DNA of 64,000 nt from Bondarzewia mesenterica. Its lineage: Eukaryota > Basidiomycota > Agaricomycetes > Russulales > Bondarzewiaceae. The notes beneath the pieces are model-generated. The model ran no database searches and was not told where the DNA came from. It saw only the letters and a program-made list of their open reading frames with translations. Shown here piece by piece: positions 45,569 through 56,826 of the stretch (position 1 is the first letter of the stretch; the number at the start of each line of letters is the position of its first letter). The stretch covers positions 23,299 to 87,298 of the forward strand of contig SGPL01000063.1 in assembly GCA_004802705.1 (NCBI GenBank), given 5' to 3'. Made by a program: the position numbers and the translations under genes.

Positions 45569-48019
45569 GTGACGACGACGACGGCGATACCTCCAGACTT
45601 ATATCTTTCTCTTCTAGAGTCACGATTCGCCATGCTTTCCCCAGAATCGTCCAAACCTCCCTCAAGAGGAGAACCCGCCACATATGGACAAGGATCCTTG
45701 AGAAAAGCCAGCATAGTGCTCATTGGGATGCGTGGAGGTGCGTCTCTAATTGTATCAAACTGCGACAGTCGCTCAGGGACCCAGGCAGTCGGGAAGACCA
45801 CGCTCGCAACGATTGCCGGCAAAGCGCTCGGCTGGGGCATCATCGACATCGACGCCCTTTTCGAGAAACGGGAGAAGCAGAGCATCGCTGCCTACGTCGA
45901 TGAGCGTGGGTGGGATGCCTTCCGCAAGGTCGAGTCCGAGATCTTTGAGGAGACTCTCCGCGAGAACCCGACGGGCAAGGTGATCGCGTGCGGAGGCGGT
46001 GTTGTTGAACTCGAAAGGAACCGGACGCGCCTTAAGGCTTTCAGGGAACAGGGGCTCGTCATCCATGTCCTTCGAGAGAAGAATGCCGTACTCAAGTACC
46101 TGCGCGAGTCGACTCATTTCCCGCCGTACTTCCACGAGTCATCCGTCGAAGCCTGGGACCGGCGCGAGATCCTCTTTAGGGAGTGCTGCTCGTTTGAATT
46201 CGTCTCGTTCACCGTCCCCGTCCCTCCTGCGCCTGTGGACACGGTCACACCGGACCAGACGCTTGCGCTGAAGCCTGTCGAGAGCGACTTTTTCCGCCTC
46301 CTGCGCTTCATTCACGGCGTCGACACGAACAAGGTCGTCCTGTACCCTCGCGGACACCGCTCCTACTTCCTCGCCCTCACCTTTGACGACGTCAGGTCGG
46401 CTATTCCCATCATCGATGATATATCCATGGGCATCGATCTGTGGGAGCTCCGCGTCGATCTTCTCAAATCTTACGACCCCACATTCCTCGCATTTCAAAT
46501 CGCTGCGCTCCGCCACCATTCTTCTCTTCCCATCCTGTTCACTGTCCGCACCCTCAGGCAAGGTGGTAAGTACCCCGATTTGACGGATCAGGCATCATCG
46601 GGAGCCCTCGCGGCGCTCTTGCACCACGCGCTTCGGCTCGGAGTTGAATACATAGACTTGGAGCTCTCATTCCCGAAGGACGTATTTCTCGACTTGGTCG
46701 CGCACAAGGGGAACACAACCATCATCGGTTCGCACCACGACTGGAAGGGCAGCATCTCATGGACAGGACTGGAGATCAGGCAGATCTATGACAGGATAGT
46801 GCGACGAGGCGCGGATATCGTGAAGATCGTGAACACGGCCAAGTCATTTGAGGATAACATGAACTTGAGGAAGTTTGCGGCATCCGTCGAGAGGAACGGG
46901 ACACCGCTGCTTGCTATCAATATGGGGAGCGAGGTATGTACGTTGCCTGAACACACGGGAGCACTTGACTCGAATCCCTGCAGGGCAAGATCTCCCGTGT
47001 CCTCAATCCCATACTCTCTCCAGTGTCGCACCCCCTTCTCCCGAATCCCTCCGCCCCTGGCCAGATCTCCTTCTTCGAATCCCAAACCATACTTCATCTA
47101 ACCGGCCTCCTCGTCCCAAAGAAGTACTACCTCTTTGGCTCCGCGATTGCCCACTCAATGTCTCCTACTCTGCATAACACCGCTTTTTCCACGCTCGGTC
47201 TCCCACACACATACGAGCTCAAGGATACGCAGAACGTCGATGACCTCGCCGAGGTACTCAAGAGCGCCAGTTTTGGGGGCGCCAGCGTGACGATCCCGCA
47301 CAAGCGGACCATCATGCCCTTCCTTAACCATGTCTCGCGCCACGTCAGGGTGATAGGCGCCGTCAACACGATCGTGCCCATACCCGGTGGGCTCTCTGGA
47401 GATAATACCGACTGGAGAGCAATAAAGACATGCCTGCTGCGCTCGCTCAGCCCCGCGAACGCGGTCACCTCGAGTACGACTGCCCTCGTCCTCGGCGCGG
47501 GAGGCATGGCGCGCGCGACGTTGTACGCACTGCACCGTATCGGCGTCATCAACATCTTCATCCATAACCGCACGCGGGAGAAAGCGCAGCTTCTTGCGGA
47601 CGAGTTCAATAAGCTCGATCCGCTGTTAAAGATCAGCGTGCTAGACTCGATGTCAGTCCCGCTCCCGATTCAGCCTCCGCCGACTATGATCCTTTCCACA
47701 ATCCCTGCCACGGCCATCACGGACGGGACGGAGACGCTGACTGAGGAGATCGATGTCGGACTGTGCCCGGAACATCTTTCGCCCGCGGGGGGGCGTGGCA
47801 GTTGAGCTCGCGTACGAGCGGAGGACCACGAAGCTGCTGGCCCTGGCAGAAGAGAAAAGGGGCGAGGGGTGGGCGGCTGTGGAGGGCATCGAGTTGCTGC
47901 TTGAACAGGGCTACGAACAGTTTAAAATTTGGACTGGAAGACGGGCACCGCAGAGAATTGTGCGGGAAAAGGTCATGGAGGTGTANGAGGCAAATTGGCG
48001 GAGTCGTCGACAGTCATAA
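45569..48019 (+). CDS. Shikimate kinase-dehydroquinase-shikimate dehydrogenase protein, QutR-like
   Basis: Homolog of the last three AROM domains. In Aspergillus and Neurospora such a protein (QutR/QA-1S) represses quinate genes. Domain 1 (residues ~45-215): Walker A GMRGVGKTT after splicing, IDIDALFE, GWDAFRKVE and ACGGGVVE. Domain 2 (~245-470): ELRVDLL, FTVRTLRQGG, YIDLELSFPKD, SHHDW and ADIVKIVNTAKS with the Schiff-base Lys. Domain 3 (~500-790): GSAIAHSMSPTLHN, SVTIPHK, VNTIV, GDNTDW and VLGAGGMARAT. Active-site residues appear intact in all three, so an enzyme is as likely as a repressor. A run of seven G near 47,790 shifts the frame; GGVAVELAYERRTTKLL and LLLEQGYEQFKIWTG follow in the next frame, stopping at 48,019. 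One N lies at 47,986. Two or three exons. Confidence 0.87.
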
Positions 48020-48516
48020 GTTATTTATGTATATATTTATGGAAGGATCGTATAACGATTCATAGCTAACCAGCAAATACATGGTATAGCCTCTATTGCA
48101 GTGCTCGCCGTTCGAAGTCGAACACTTGGTTATCCAATGTTGTTCCGCTTCCGCTACATAAACACATGAACGACCATCAAGACAATATCAGAACAGGAAA
48201 AATGCATNCCCTCCATTCTCCTCGTCGTCCNTTGCCTACTCCAACACCCTGCACAACTCCTTCGCCCACGCANGATTCTCGNGTGACAAGTCCATCNGCT
48301 ATCTCGCCATAACCTTGCTCACCACGCCAAGGGCATCGGAATACCGTTGCCGCATAGCTCAGTCGTCCGTCTAAAACTACANGTTTCCTCATTGCGTCTT
48401 ACGTGATTTATATGCAAGCCGTTCATGTCNTCAAGTACAATGTCAATTTGCAAAACNTGCATGTTTGTACGGGGGAATTGGTCGGGCGCTGCCTGNCAGT
48501 GACACGACTGACTAAC
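48020..48516. other. Convergent intergenic region
   Basis: 497 bases with many N positions, between the 3' ends of the three-domain gene and the GMC oxidase. No gene seen. Confidence 0.4.
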
Positions 48517-51182
48517 TTATGCAGATTTAATTAGATCCGCAGCGCGCTCGGCCAAAATATATGTCGGAGCTTGCGTATGCCCTGACGGAATGAAGGGCTA
48601 ATATCGAGAAAGACTCAGTACACGTAGCCATGGGCTCGAGGTGATCAAGTACTCACGAAGGCAGATGCGTCTACGACTCTCAATCCCACAGTCCCCTTCA
48701 CAGTTAAGTCAGAGTTGAGGGCCCCGCTTCCGCGCCCAGTGCTTCCTGATCTTCCCATCGCGACCGTGCCTGTTATATGGTTCACTGTTTCTCCAAAATT
48801 CCTTGCGTATTGCTCGATTTCGATGTCTGACTGNGCCTCCGCAAAGGCCCCGAACTCCTCGAGGATCCAGTCATCCCATGCCTTCGCCGACATATACGTG
48901 CGGGCAGCTTTGACGGCCTCCCGCATGGTATAGATGTCGAATTCGGTGTCGAGGAGGTTAGGATTAATCAAAGGTGCATCGAAAGGATCTGTGGACCGTA
49001 AAGTAATGTTGCCCCCTGATGTAAATGCAGGTTATGAGATGTAGGTCAGTGATATCGTCGACACAACCTACGGGAAGCGGGAGAGACAACGTTTGTGACG
49101 ACTGTGAAGAAATGATCGCCGGTCGGAGCAGCTTCCGTGAAGGAAACAAAGTCATNCTGCAGGAGATACATCAAACGAGGTACACTGGGTGANGGACAAT
49201 TTTCGAGACGATGATAGATAGCGAACTCACGGCGAAGATGAATTCATAGTGCGCTGANCGCGGCCCCGCACTCGGATCAGCAACCTTGTCAAAGATTGCG
49301 GCATTCCCGGGAAGCCTGAACCATCCAAGCTGATTGGCAGGCGACAAGACAAGTTCGCCCGTGCGGTTGGCTTTCCATAGCTTGAGTTGATTTGCAGCAA
49401 ATTGTGCATCTTGTGACAAGTTGTCGAGAGTATCATTCGAATTGACAGTATACGACGAGGTCAGAAGGGGATGATCCTGCGTTTAAAGATTCTGCAGNAG
49501 TGTTCAATCAGATTGTGCCAACGGCTCTCGTACCTGCAGATTTTGACCGACATCGGGCAAATCAACGATCGTGTCAATGCCGAACGCAGAGAGCTGCAAG
49601 GAGTCGCCGATGCCGGAAAGCATGACTGTAAAGGTGCGATGTCCATTCAATGCGCCATGATAAAGGGAGGGTAAAGAAGCAATTACGAATGTGGGGAGTC
49701 TTTACCGCCCCAGCCGAAATTATGACCTCCTTGCTAGCATTCAAGGCATACCTAGCACCTGTAGAAACAAANAAACATTGGCTAATGAGGCGAAAAGTGA
49801 GGTGAATTCAAGCCAATACACACTAGAGGAAGACTGAGCAAGCTGCACACCCCGAAAAACAGGNGTCCCGGACTGTGTTCCCGTTTGCATAACCCTGGTG
49901 GCAAGTGTGTTCACTAGAACGTCGAGATTTGGACGAGNAAGAGCTGGCGCAATATAAGCGGTTGCTGCGTCTACGCGTTCCCCATCTTCAATCTGGAGTA
50001 ACGTTAAGTAGGTACTGCCGATTAGTGGGATCCANAAGTACCCGCACCGTATTTTGTATCCAGCCTGCATTTTCAATCACGTAAGTTTACAGCGCGAGAA
50101 ATGTGACGTGGTTTGCATACATATCCCTATGGGGCTCCCCGAATTAAAATCAAGATTGAAAGGGAAATCATCCGAGAGCTCGGCAGAGGCGTTGAGTACT
50201 CGATGATCAGTAGGGAGCAGGTAGCCGGGCAANCTAACGCCCACAGGACCTNCCGGTTCAGAATCAGATTGAGGTTTGTGACGGTTGCCATCGTTGAGGG
50301 AAACATGCATGCTTACCGCTGGTTCCATGTAGTGATGGGTCAATTTCTCCTACAGTATTGTGGTGGTCAGCAGGCGGAGTGAGTTTCTCCATCTAAAAAG
50401 ACATCCAGGCAAGGTGAAGATAGGTCATTGGGTTNTCGGTAAACAGGCTACGCGACCTTTAACATGTATGGAAACAATGAGTTCCAAGACCACCCATCGT
50501 CTCCAGTGACTTCAGCCCAACGATCATAGTCGTCCTCGGAGCCGCGGGAGTAAGTCATGTCGTCTAAGTCAGGTGATTAAGAGACTATACTTCCAATGAG
50601 CAGCAAACAAAACAACTCACTGGTCGCTGTGGACCCTCCGAGCACGTGTCCGCGTGAGTATGGGATGGATCTACCGTTCAATCCCGGTTGAGCAACAGTC
50701 GTAAAATTCCAGTCCTGGATCATTGTCATATTAAAATCTGCCTAAGTGAGTAAAGAAAACAACTTGCGAATTGTGTTCCAGCAAGTGTGGGGCCAAACCA
50801 TGGGACTTCGATATTTAGATTTTTATAGTCACTGAATACATATATGCATCCCATCATTCAGCCAGGAGGTACAAATGTTTGAGTCATAACTTACCTTGAG
50901 CCCGCCTCAATTAAAAGTACTCTTGTGCCTGAGTTTTCAGTAAGACGATTTGCTACAACACCTCCACCTGCCCCTCCTGATGGCCAATCCAAGTTTCAAG
51001 TCCTATTATCGATGCAGGAATTTGGGCAACGCAGATGCGAACTCACCACCAATGACGATGTAATCATAGCTCCTCCGCCTTGAAAGCTGCGAGGGGCTTG
51101 TATACAGCTTTCCAGATACCAAGCCCACGAACAAAGCAAGCGGTGGAAGGAGGGCTGAGGGGATATTAGCAAACGGAAACAT
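48517..51182 (-). CDS. Secreted GMC oxidoreductase, aryl-alcohol-oxidase/pyranose-dehydrogenase type (AA3_2)
   Basis: FAD enzyme that oxidises aryl alcohols or sugars outside the cell. More than ten exons. The N-terminus MFPFANIPSALLPPLALFVG is a signal peptide. Then YDYIVIGGGAGGGVVANRL (FAD Rossmann), EAGS, YSRGHVLGGSTATS, and DDYDRWAEVTGDDGWSW. Substrate-domain parts are IINPNLLDTEFDIYTMREAV-like (LINPNLLDTEFDIYTMREAV) and a catalytic His in VNHITGTVAMG. The second catalytic His is in IPSGHTQAPTYILAERAADL at the end (48,530-48,590). The HTQAPTY ending is typical of AAO and pyranose dehydrogenase. Several N bases interrupt codons (49,156; 49,258; 49,498; 49,772; 49,938; 50,233). The gene lies inside the quinate cluster but may be a bystander. 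Confidence 0.85.
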
Positions 51183-51556
51183 GGCTTACGATCACAGGTA
51201 CAATCAAGCCTTTTTATACCGCATCCATGCCTTGATGCGGCCTGTTCTGTGGGAAAATAAGTGGAGACAGAGGAATTCGAGGCCAGGAACGAGTGAGCTT
51301 AGGCTTGTGCAGAACTGAGCAAAGGCACGCGTATACGTATATACGTATAGCAATGTATAAGAATCCCAAACCATCATCGACATCAGTATCACTTTTTATA
51401 TCTGCGGATCAAGACTCTATGATCGTGGTGGTCGCACTTCTCCACGGTGCTTGACCATATCCTACGCTGCACCATATTCGTCACACAAGATCCTGCAACA
51501 TAATGGAGGCCACGCAAATTGAGGGAACAGAAACCCTGCTGCATGCCAGATTGGTT
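51183..51556. other. Upstream region of the GMC oxidase
   Basis: A TATA box (TATAAAAA on the minus strand, 51,211-51,218) lies about 30 bases before the GMC ATG. The rest is the tail of the kinase gene region. No further gene. Confidence 0.45.
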
Positions 51557-52893
51557 TCATGGTAGGGCTGCTCTCATAGCAATCTGAGCATCAAGTTGAG
51601 CTGCAAGCTGAGCTATCCGAACATCCGAGTCGGGAACTTCGGGAACTTCGGACAGCAGCGTCTGGCGAGAAAGTCCCAATTGTCGCACATGCTCAAGAGC
51701 CGCGTAAGCCGAAGGGCGAGACCTCGTTCAGAACACATCGTGTCGAACAATTCGACGAGTGATTGTGAAAGATGGCCAAGGTGCTGAGAAATAAACTGTG
51801 TAGAAAAATGAATGAGAAGCATGATGTGGCACATCACCCCAAAATGCGATTTGAACATTGTGCCCAGCTGCCAGACATCAGCGCGGAAGGGGAAATATGG
51901 AGCTCCAGACAACATTTCTGGTGCAGTTTCCCTCCCATACTCGCCGATACGGATCCCAGTGGTTGGAAGTCCAGTCAGAACCCTCGACGATGGTTCAGAA
52001 TTTGGATCGAACGTAACGGCAAGTTCGAAGTCATTTATGAGGTAGCGAATTGGAAAATAGCTCCGAAAAGGAGTTAACTTCCTCTCAGCATTGAAGGACT
52101 GGCTTCGTCCCCCGACCCAGTTGATAAGGATGTTGTCGTCATCGATGTCCTATTGATTATTAGGAGGGATAAATTAGTGAGAGAATGTGGGCATCGTACG
52201 AGGTGTGCGACCAGTCGCTCATGGCAAAAATGGATTCCCTGTTGACCAAACTGAGCACGAAACCCGGGAACAAGTCATCAATTATTCACACCTCAAGGAT
52301 CTGCTCCACAGCATCGCGCACTTCAGAGAAGCGGTAGTACCAAGGATCATTGAAGCCAGTCGACAATAGCGGAAACACTGCAAAGGTCATATCGTCATGT
52401 ACGATCTCTTTCAACACGGGGACAACATGGTTGTCACCCCTTAACGCGTTGTTGCCAATCGCGAGGCGAGACAAAGCCACGCGATGTCTTTCACCGTGGT
52501 CTTGACCAATAGCCATCAGGCGGATCAAGACATCGCGATTGTCGGTTGTGCGAGCAGGGCAGTGAATGGAATTCTTGGACAAAGAGTCGGGGTTTGTACG
52601 CAGACGCAGAGTCGACCGGGGCTCACCAGCATGTCAAACCTCGATGTCTTCGGTTTCAAATCATTGTACAGAGTGCTATACGCAAATCCGTCCGGCGAAC
52701 GTGGTGCATCGTTGGGTGGACTGAGGCATAAAGCATATGACTGTGGCAACCACAGGATGTAATCTTGTGAGAGGAAGAAGGATTCCAGTGACGTCCACAT
52801 ATCCCTCGGGAACGCTCCTTTTGGTTGGTTCTTTTGATGTCGCCATTCCTGCAGCGTCTGAGGAGGGTGAATACTGGGAATGGGTGGAATCAT
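51557..52893 (-). CDS. Protein kinase-like protein of a basidiomycete family
   Basis: N-lobe pieces EWRHQKNQPKGAFPRDMWTS and FFLSQDYILW lead to YALCLSPPNDAPRSPDGFAY, the usual ligand for this family, though the VAIK Lys is not clear. The C-lobe has GIHFCHERLVAH, then RDIDDDNILINW (HRD/N catalytic loop, split by an intron near 52,150), YLINDFELAVTF with DFE in place of DFG, YGRETAPEML (APE) and PFRADVWQLG. The end is LEHVRQLGLSRQTLLSEVPE and IAQLAAQLDAQIAMRAALP, reached by a one-base frame change near 51,705. Whether it phosphorylates anything is doubtful: the metal-binding motif is altered and the Lys is not evident. Five or so exons; the start is a guess. Confidence 0.6.
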
Positions 52894-53165
52894 GGGTAGA
52901 GCGTCTAAGGAGAGTACTAGGGGCGCTCAATTCTCAGCCTCGCCAGATCACTCCCAGTAAAAAGGAAAGCCCAATCGAAGTGAGTCGAGTCGAATGTGTG
53001 TAATAAGTGCCGCGCAACCGCAATGCGTGCTGCAAGGTGCTGCAGTTGCATTCGAGTCGGCTTGCTCTGCTCACCTCGGCTCACCTCTTTGCACTGGGGA
53101 TCGCAAGTATCCGCTACGCAGCTGGTGCAGAACCTTTGTCGCCAGCTCAGGCTCATGATATCCCG

Positions 53166-53811
53166 CTGTCATTCGTCTCGAGACTCGCGTCTCCATGTCT
53201 CTCTCTCTCGTCGCGCCCCCATGTTCCTCATCCTCGAGCCCCTCGCCCTTCTCAGTTTGCCAAACTGGACACGCGCGTCGCGGATGTCAAATGTCCTGCG
53301 AAACGTTCAGCAGGCTGGAGGCTGCGATACTGCGTGTGCCCATGAGCCCTCATCATGGCTGTTAGTTTCTTCTTTCTTTTAGTCTATATATGCGCATGCA
53401 TACACTGTACTGCGATCATTACAATGTTTGCAGCAATCCCGTCATCTGTCGATTTTGCGATTTCTATCAGAGTCCTTGGGACAAGGTACAACTGAGGAAA
53501 CCTCTTCACGCCGACTCCGGCATGCATGGTCATGTCATGAGACGCGGCTAGGGTTAGAAGGGCTGTATTTCGGGCGTATTTTCAGCTTGCCAGGTTGCGT
53601 TATAAGCCATCCAGTACGTTGGTGTATTGATCGGAGGAAGAGAGGAGTCGGAGGACAGAGGACGAGGGGACGAAAATGGAACATGAGTCTACGTGAGAAT
53701 CGCATTAGCTGTTCGGCGGAATTGTTCAACATCGAACAAGTAAGTAAATTTAATTATCGGTGATCCTACAAATCGCCGTAAAAGTACGCGCACAGTTCGA
53801 ACCAAAGCAAA
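53166..53811 (+). repeat. Long inverted repeat, left copy
   Basis: About 646 bases that recur as the reverse complement at 63,040-63,651. The outer edge is CTGTCATTCGTCTCG and the inner edge is GTTCGAACCAAAGCAA. Within it are near-identical stretches such as GTCCTTGGGACAAGGTACAA. Identity is roughly 80-85% by eye, with small indels. It contains no clear protein gene. Sequence similarity stops abruptly at both edges. It may be a dispersed element present twice by chance or the ends of a larger unit. Confidence 0.85.
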
Positions 53812-54046
53812 GGTACCTGGTGTATCATATCTTTCCAGGGTACATTTTACTTAGTGAGCTTTTTTCTCTGGTCATTCTTGTTTGTACATTTATGTGTATG
53901 TCATAATCCCCCCTGTAAAAACAAGCTGAGCGCAAATCAGACGAGGTAGCGGGCCTTGCGGCGGACCGGGAATCATATCGTAAAAGGGAGTCTTGTCAGA
54001 TCCAATGCCCACGGACACAAAATCGACCAACACCATCTAGTAAAGG

Positions 54047-56189
54047 CTACAGTCCCTTCTCGGGATCCGAGTCGCCGTCGCGAGGCGTGCTCGCGCCCGA
54101 AGAGCTCTTGATCTCGATGTGCTCTGTCGTCTGTTTGTCGTTAATGTTGGCCGACACGCGGTGTGCCGGTGCGAGCCCGAAGAGCTCGTCCATCTGTTCG
54201 AGCGAAACGCCCTTCGTTTCTACAACCACACAACGCCGAAAATCAGCATCCCTCAATCATGCAGGATGGGAGGAGAAAACGAGATGCACCTTTGAGGAAA
54301 AAGAGCACCCAGAAGAACATGATCACCATCCATATGCCGAAGAAGACATAGGTGCCGTATCCGAGGCTGGCGATCATGTATGGCGTGCTCCGCGCGATGG
54401 TGAACTGCGCGAGCCACTGCATCGCGGCTGAAATGGCCATGCAGACGGACCGGATGGTGATCGGGAACACCTCTGCAGAGTAGATCCACACCGTTCCGTT
54501 CCATGAAGCGCTGTAGACTATGAGATAAAAAAGAAAAGCACATATAGGGAATGAAATTTGACGGCTTGGGGAGGAGAGTAAGTTGTACACACAGATGGCG
54601 AAGATGTAGATCATGGCGATGGCAGAGATTCCACCCGAGCCGAGGTGTTTTGTAGGATCAGGCTTGGCGATGGCCACGTACCCGCCGATGTAGAACTGAT
54701 CAACAAAGAAGCGTCAGTCTACAGGGTGAACACAAAGCGCGAAGGGCTGACCATGGCAAAGCATCCGCCGGCGGCACCAACGGTAAGAATGAGGCGACGA
54801 GGGAAACGGTCGATTATGTAGATACAGAAGATGGCAGTGGTGATTGTTTTCACAATTCCGTAAATGCCAGTGGAGAAGAGTCCGGTGGAGGTGCCTTGGA
54901 TACCGAGGGCTTTAAAGATCTACGCGGAAATTGTAAGAGGCTAGAACCATGACAAGGAAGGTAGGAATGCACCGTGGGGGAGTAGTAGTTAATGGCGTTG
55001 ATGCCCGTCAGATTCTGGAACCACATCAGGATGGCGGCGGACACCAAGCGGTTCCTATTCCCAGGTAAGGCGATCTCCTTGAGCGTCGAGAACCTCCCGC
55101 GGCTGTGGCTCATGCCTCGTTCTAGCGCAATCGCGGCCTGGATGATCGCCACCTCCTCCTGGACGTACGGGTGGTCTTCTGGGAGATTGCGGAGGAACGA
55201 GAGTGTTGTGAGGGCTTTCTCTGTCTTCTCGTTCTTAAGCAGCCAGCGCGGGGATTCGGTGATGAAGAGGGCACCAAAGAAGATGATCGCTGCGGGGATG
55301 ATTTGAATGCCGCTAGTGGAAAGATCATATTGATACCTGTGGGGACGAAAGGAAGGGGAACTTGGAAGACGCACACGGGTATGCGCCATTGCTTGGCCAT
55401 GTCGCTCGGGATGCTCGTGTTGACAGCGTAGGGAATCCAGAATCCGACGAGTGCGCCGGTTTGGTACATCAACTCGTACAGACCTACCAGACGGCCTCGG
55501 ATAGCCGTTGGCGCAATTTCGGCGATGCTGATTATAGATGAGAAAGGGGATGTCGAAACCAGAGAGTATCGGGCACTGACTAGATGGGAACACACATAGA
55601 GACGGCGCCAACTCCCACTCCTCCAATGACGCGACCAGCATAGAAGATTCCAAGACCGAGCGAACGGGTGGCGACAACCTGAAGTACTGCGCCCAAGGCA
55701 TTCATACCTCCAGCTGCACAGAGCATGTGTCAGAGTCCGATAGTCCGGGAGCCATTGTAATCAGTGAGAGGACGTACCGAAGATCATTCCAGCCCTGCGA
55801 CCGAATTTTTCGGTGATGGGGTACACTAAGATTGAACCGACGATGGCGCCGATTTGGTAGAAGGAGACGATATTCGCAGATTGAGTCGCGTGCTTGCCGG
55901 ATACACCTCCTGTCAGGAACTCGTTGGCAAATGAGGGGAGGGCAATCATTCCTCCAATGAAACCTTGATACAGCACGAGTGAGTCGGAGGCAGGCGCGTG
56001 AAGGCGTTGAACTGACCGGAATCATAACCGAACATCAAGCTGCCAAAGGCAGCAGTGAGACTGATGAGGTATACCTTCCAGTTATACACCTTGAGGCGTA
56101 TGGATGAGCGCCGACTCGAGGATCATCGAACAAAGCCAATACATAAGCACCTCATTGGGAGTGGGACGATCTTCAACGGCTTTGAACAT
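54047..56189 (-). CDS. Quinate permease (MFS sugar-transporter family)
   Basis: Proton-coupled quinate importer of the plasma membrane, homolog of QutD/QA-y. About 540 residues in nine or more exons. It begins MFKAVEDRPTPNEV, then VYNWKVYLISLTAAFGSLMF and GYDSGFIGGMIALPSF. Next are VSFYQIGAIVGSI, EKFGRRAG (motif A), GLGIFYAGRVIGGVGVGAVS, IAEIAPTAIRGRLVGLYELM (PETRGR-like signature region), QIIPAAIIFFGALFITESPR, WLLKNEKTEKA, LMWFQNLTGINAINYYSPTV (sugar-porter helix 7) and VWIYSAEVFPITIRSV. It closes with ETKGVSLEQMDELFG, the usual sugar-porter ending. The N-terminal GYDSGFIGG and helix 7 fit quinate permeases better than hexose carriers. It is divergent from the dehydroshikimate dehydratase across a duplicated promoter. 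No frame break. Confidence 0.9.
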
Positions 56190-56715
56190 GACGCGCAGAA
56201 CCTAGGGAAGTGAGAGAGAAGACGGAACTTGACGGAAAACCTGCAGGTGCCTTATAACAAGTTTTCACCATCGTCGTGTTAGAGTTACAACATGATTTGA
56301 TTGGCTGCCCGCAATAGTGCCTTTGATGGGGCCCCGTGGGGTATCCTGCGGCTCTGATCGAGCCGTTTCGGAGCTGTTCCTCTTGGTCGCGGAAAATACG
56401 TGTCCCGCGCGGACAGCGGAACATCTGGGTGGGAGTGGGAGATTGCGCGCAGAACGTGGGCGGTAATACCTGTGGGATACGCAAAGGGAAAGAAAAAATA
56501 ATTCGAAACAGGCGGTTTTGAATTCCGGTGCCTTTGCAATAAGTTTTCGCCATCCCGTGATCATCGTCTTGTTAGAGTAACAGAATGCTTTGATTGGCTG
56601 CCCCAATAATGGCATTTTGATGGGGTCCCGTGGGGTACCCTGCAGCTTCGAGCCGTTCGATCGCTCGTGGTTGCGGAAAATATGTGTCCCGCGACGACAA
56701 CGGAACATCGGGATT
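56190..56715. repeat. Tandem duplication inside the permease/dehydratase promoter
   Basis: Two degenerate copies of ~250-265 bases (about 56,190-56,440 and 56,446-56,715), both running from GCGCAGAAC through TTGATTGGCTGCCC and GATGGGG(C/T)CCCGTGGGGTA to CGGAACATC. Each copy holds an 18-base CGG-N12-CCG pattern (56,390-56,407 and 56,674-56,691), which fits a binding site for a Zn2Cys6 dimer such as the regulator encoded at 59.4-63 kb (inference). A CCAAT box in reverse (ATTGG) occurs in both copies. Confidence 0.8.
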
Positions 56716-56826
56716 CGGAACTTCGGAACCAATTCGGAACATCTGGATTCCTCTCCTCCTTTCCCCCAACCTCTTTCCTTCTTATGAAAATGCAAAATCG
56801 ACCATGAACCGTCCACTACCAACATC

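Noticed and set aside
52996..53382. Plus-strand frame over the left inverted repeat
   Set aside because: The matching frame is not kept in the right copy, so it is not a conserved protein.
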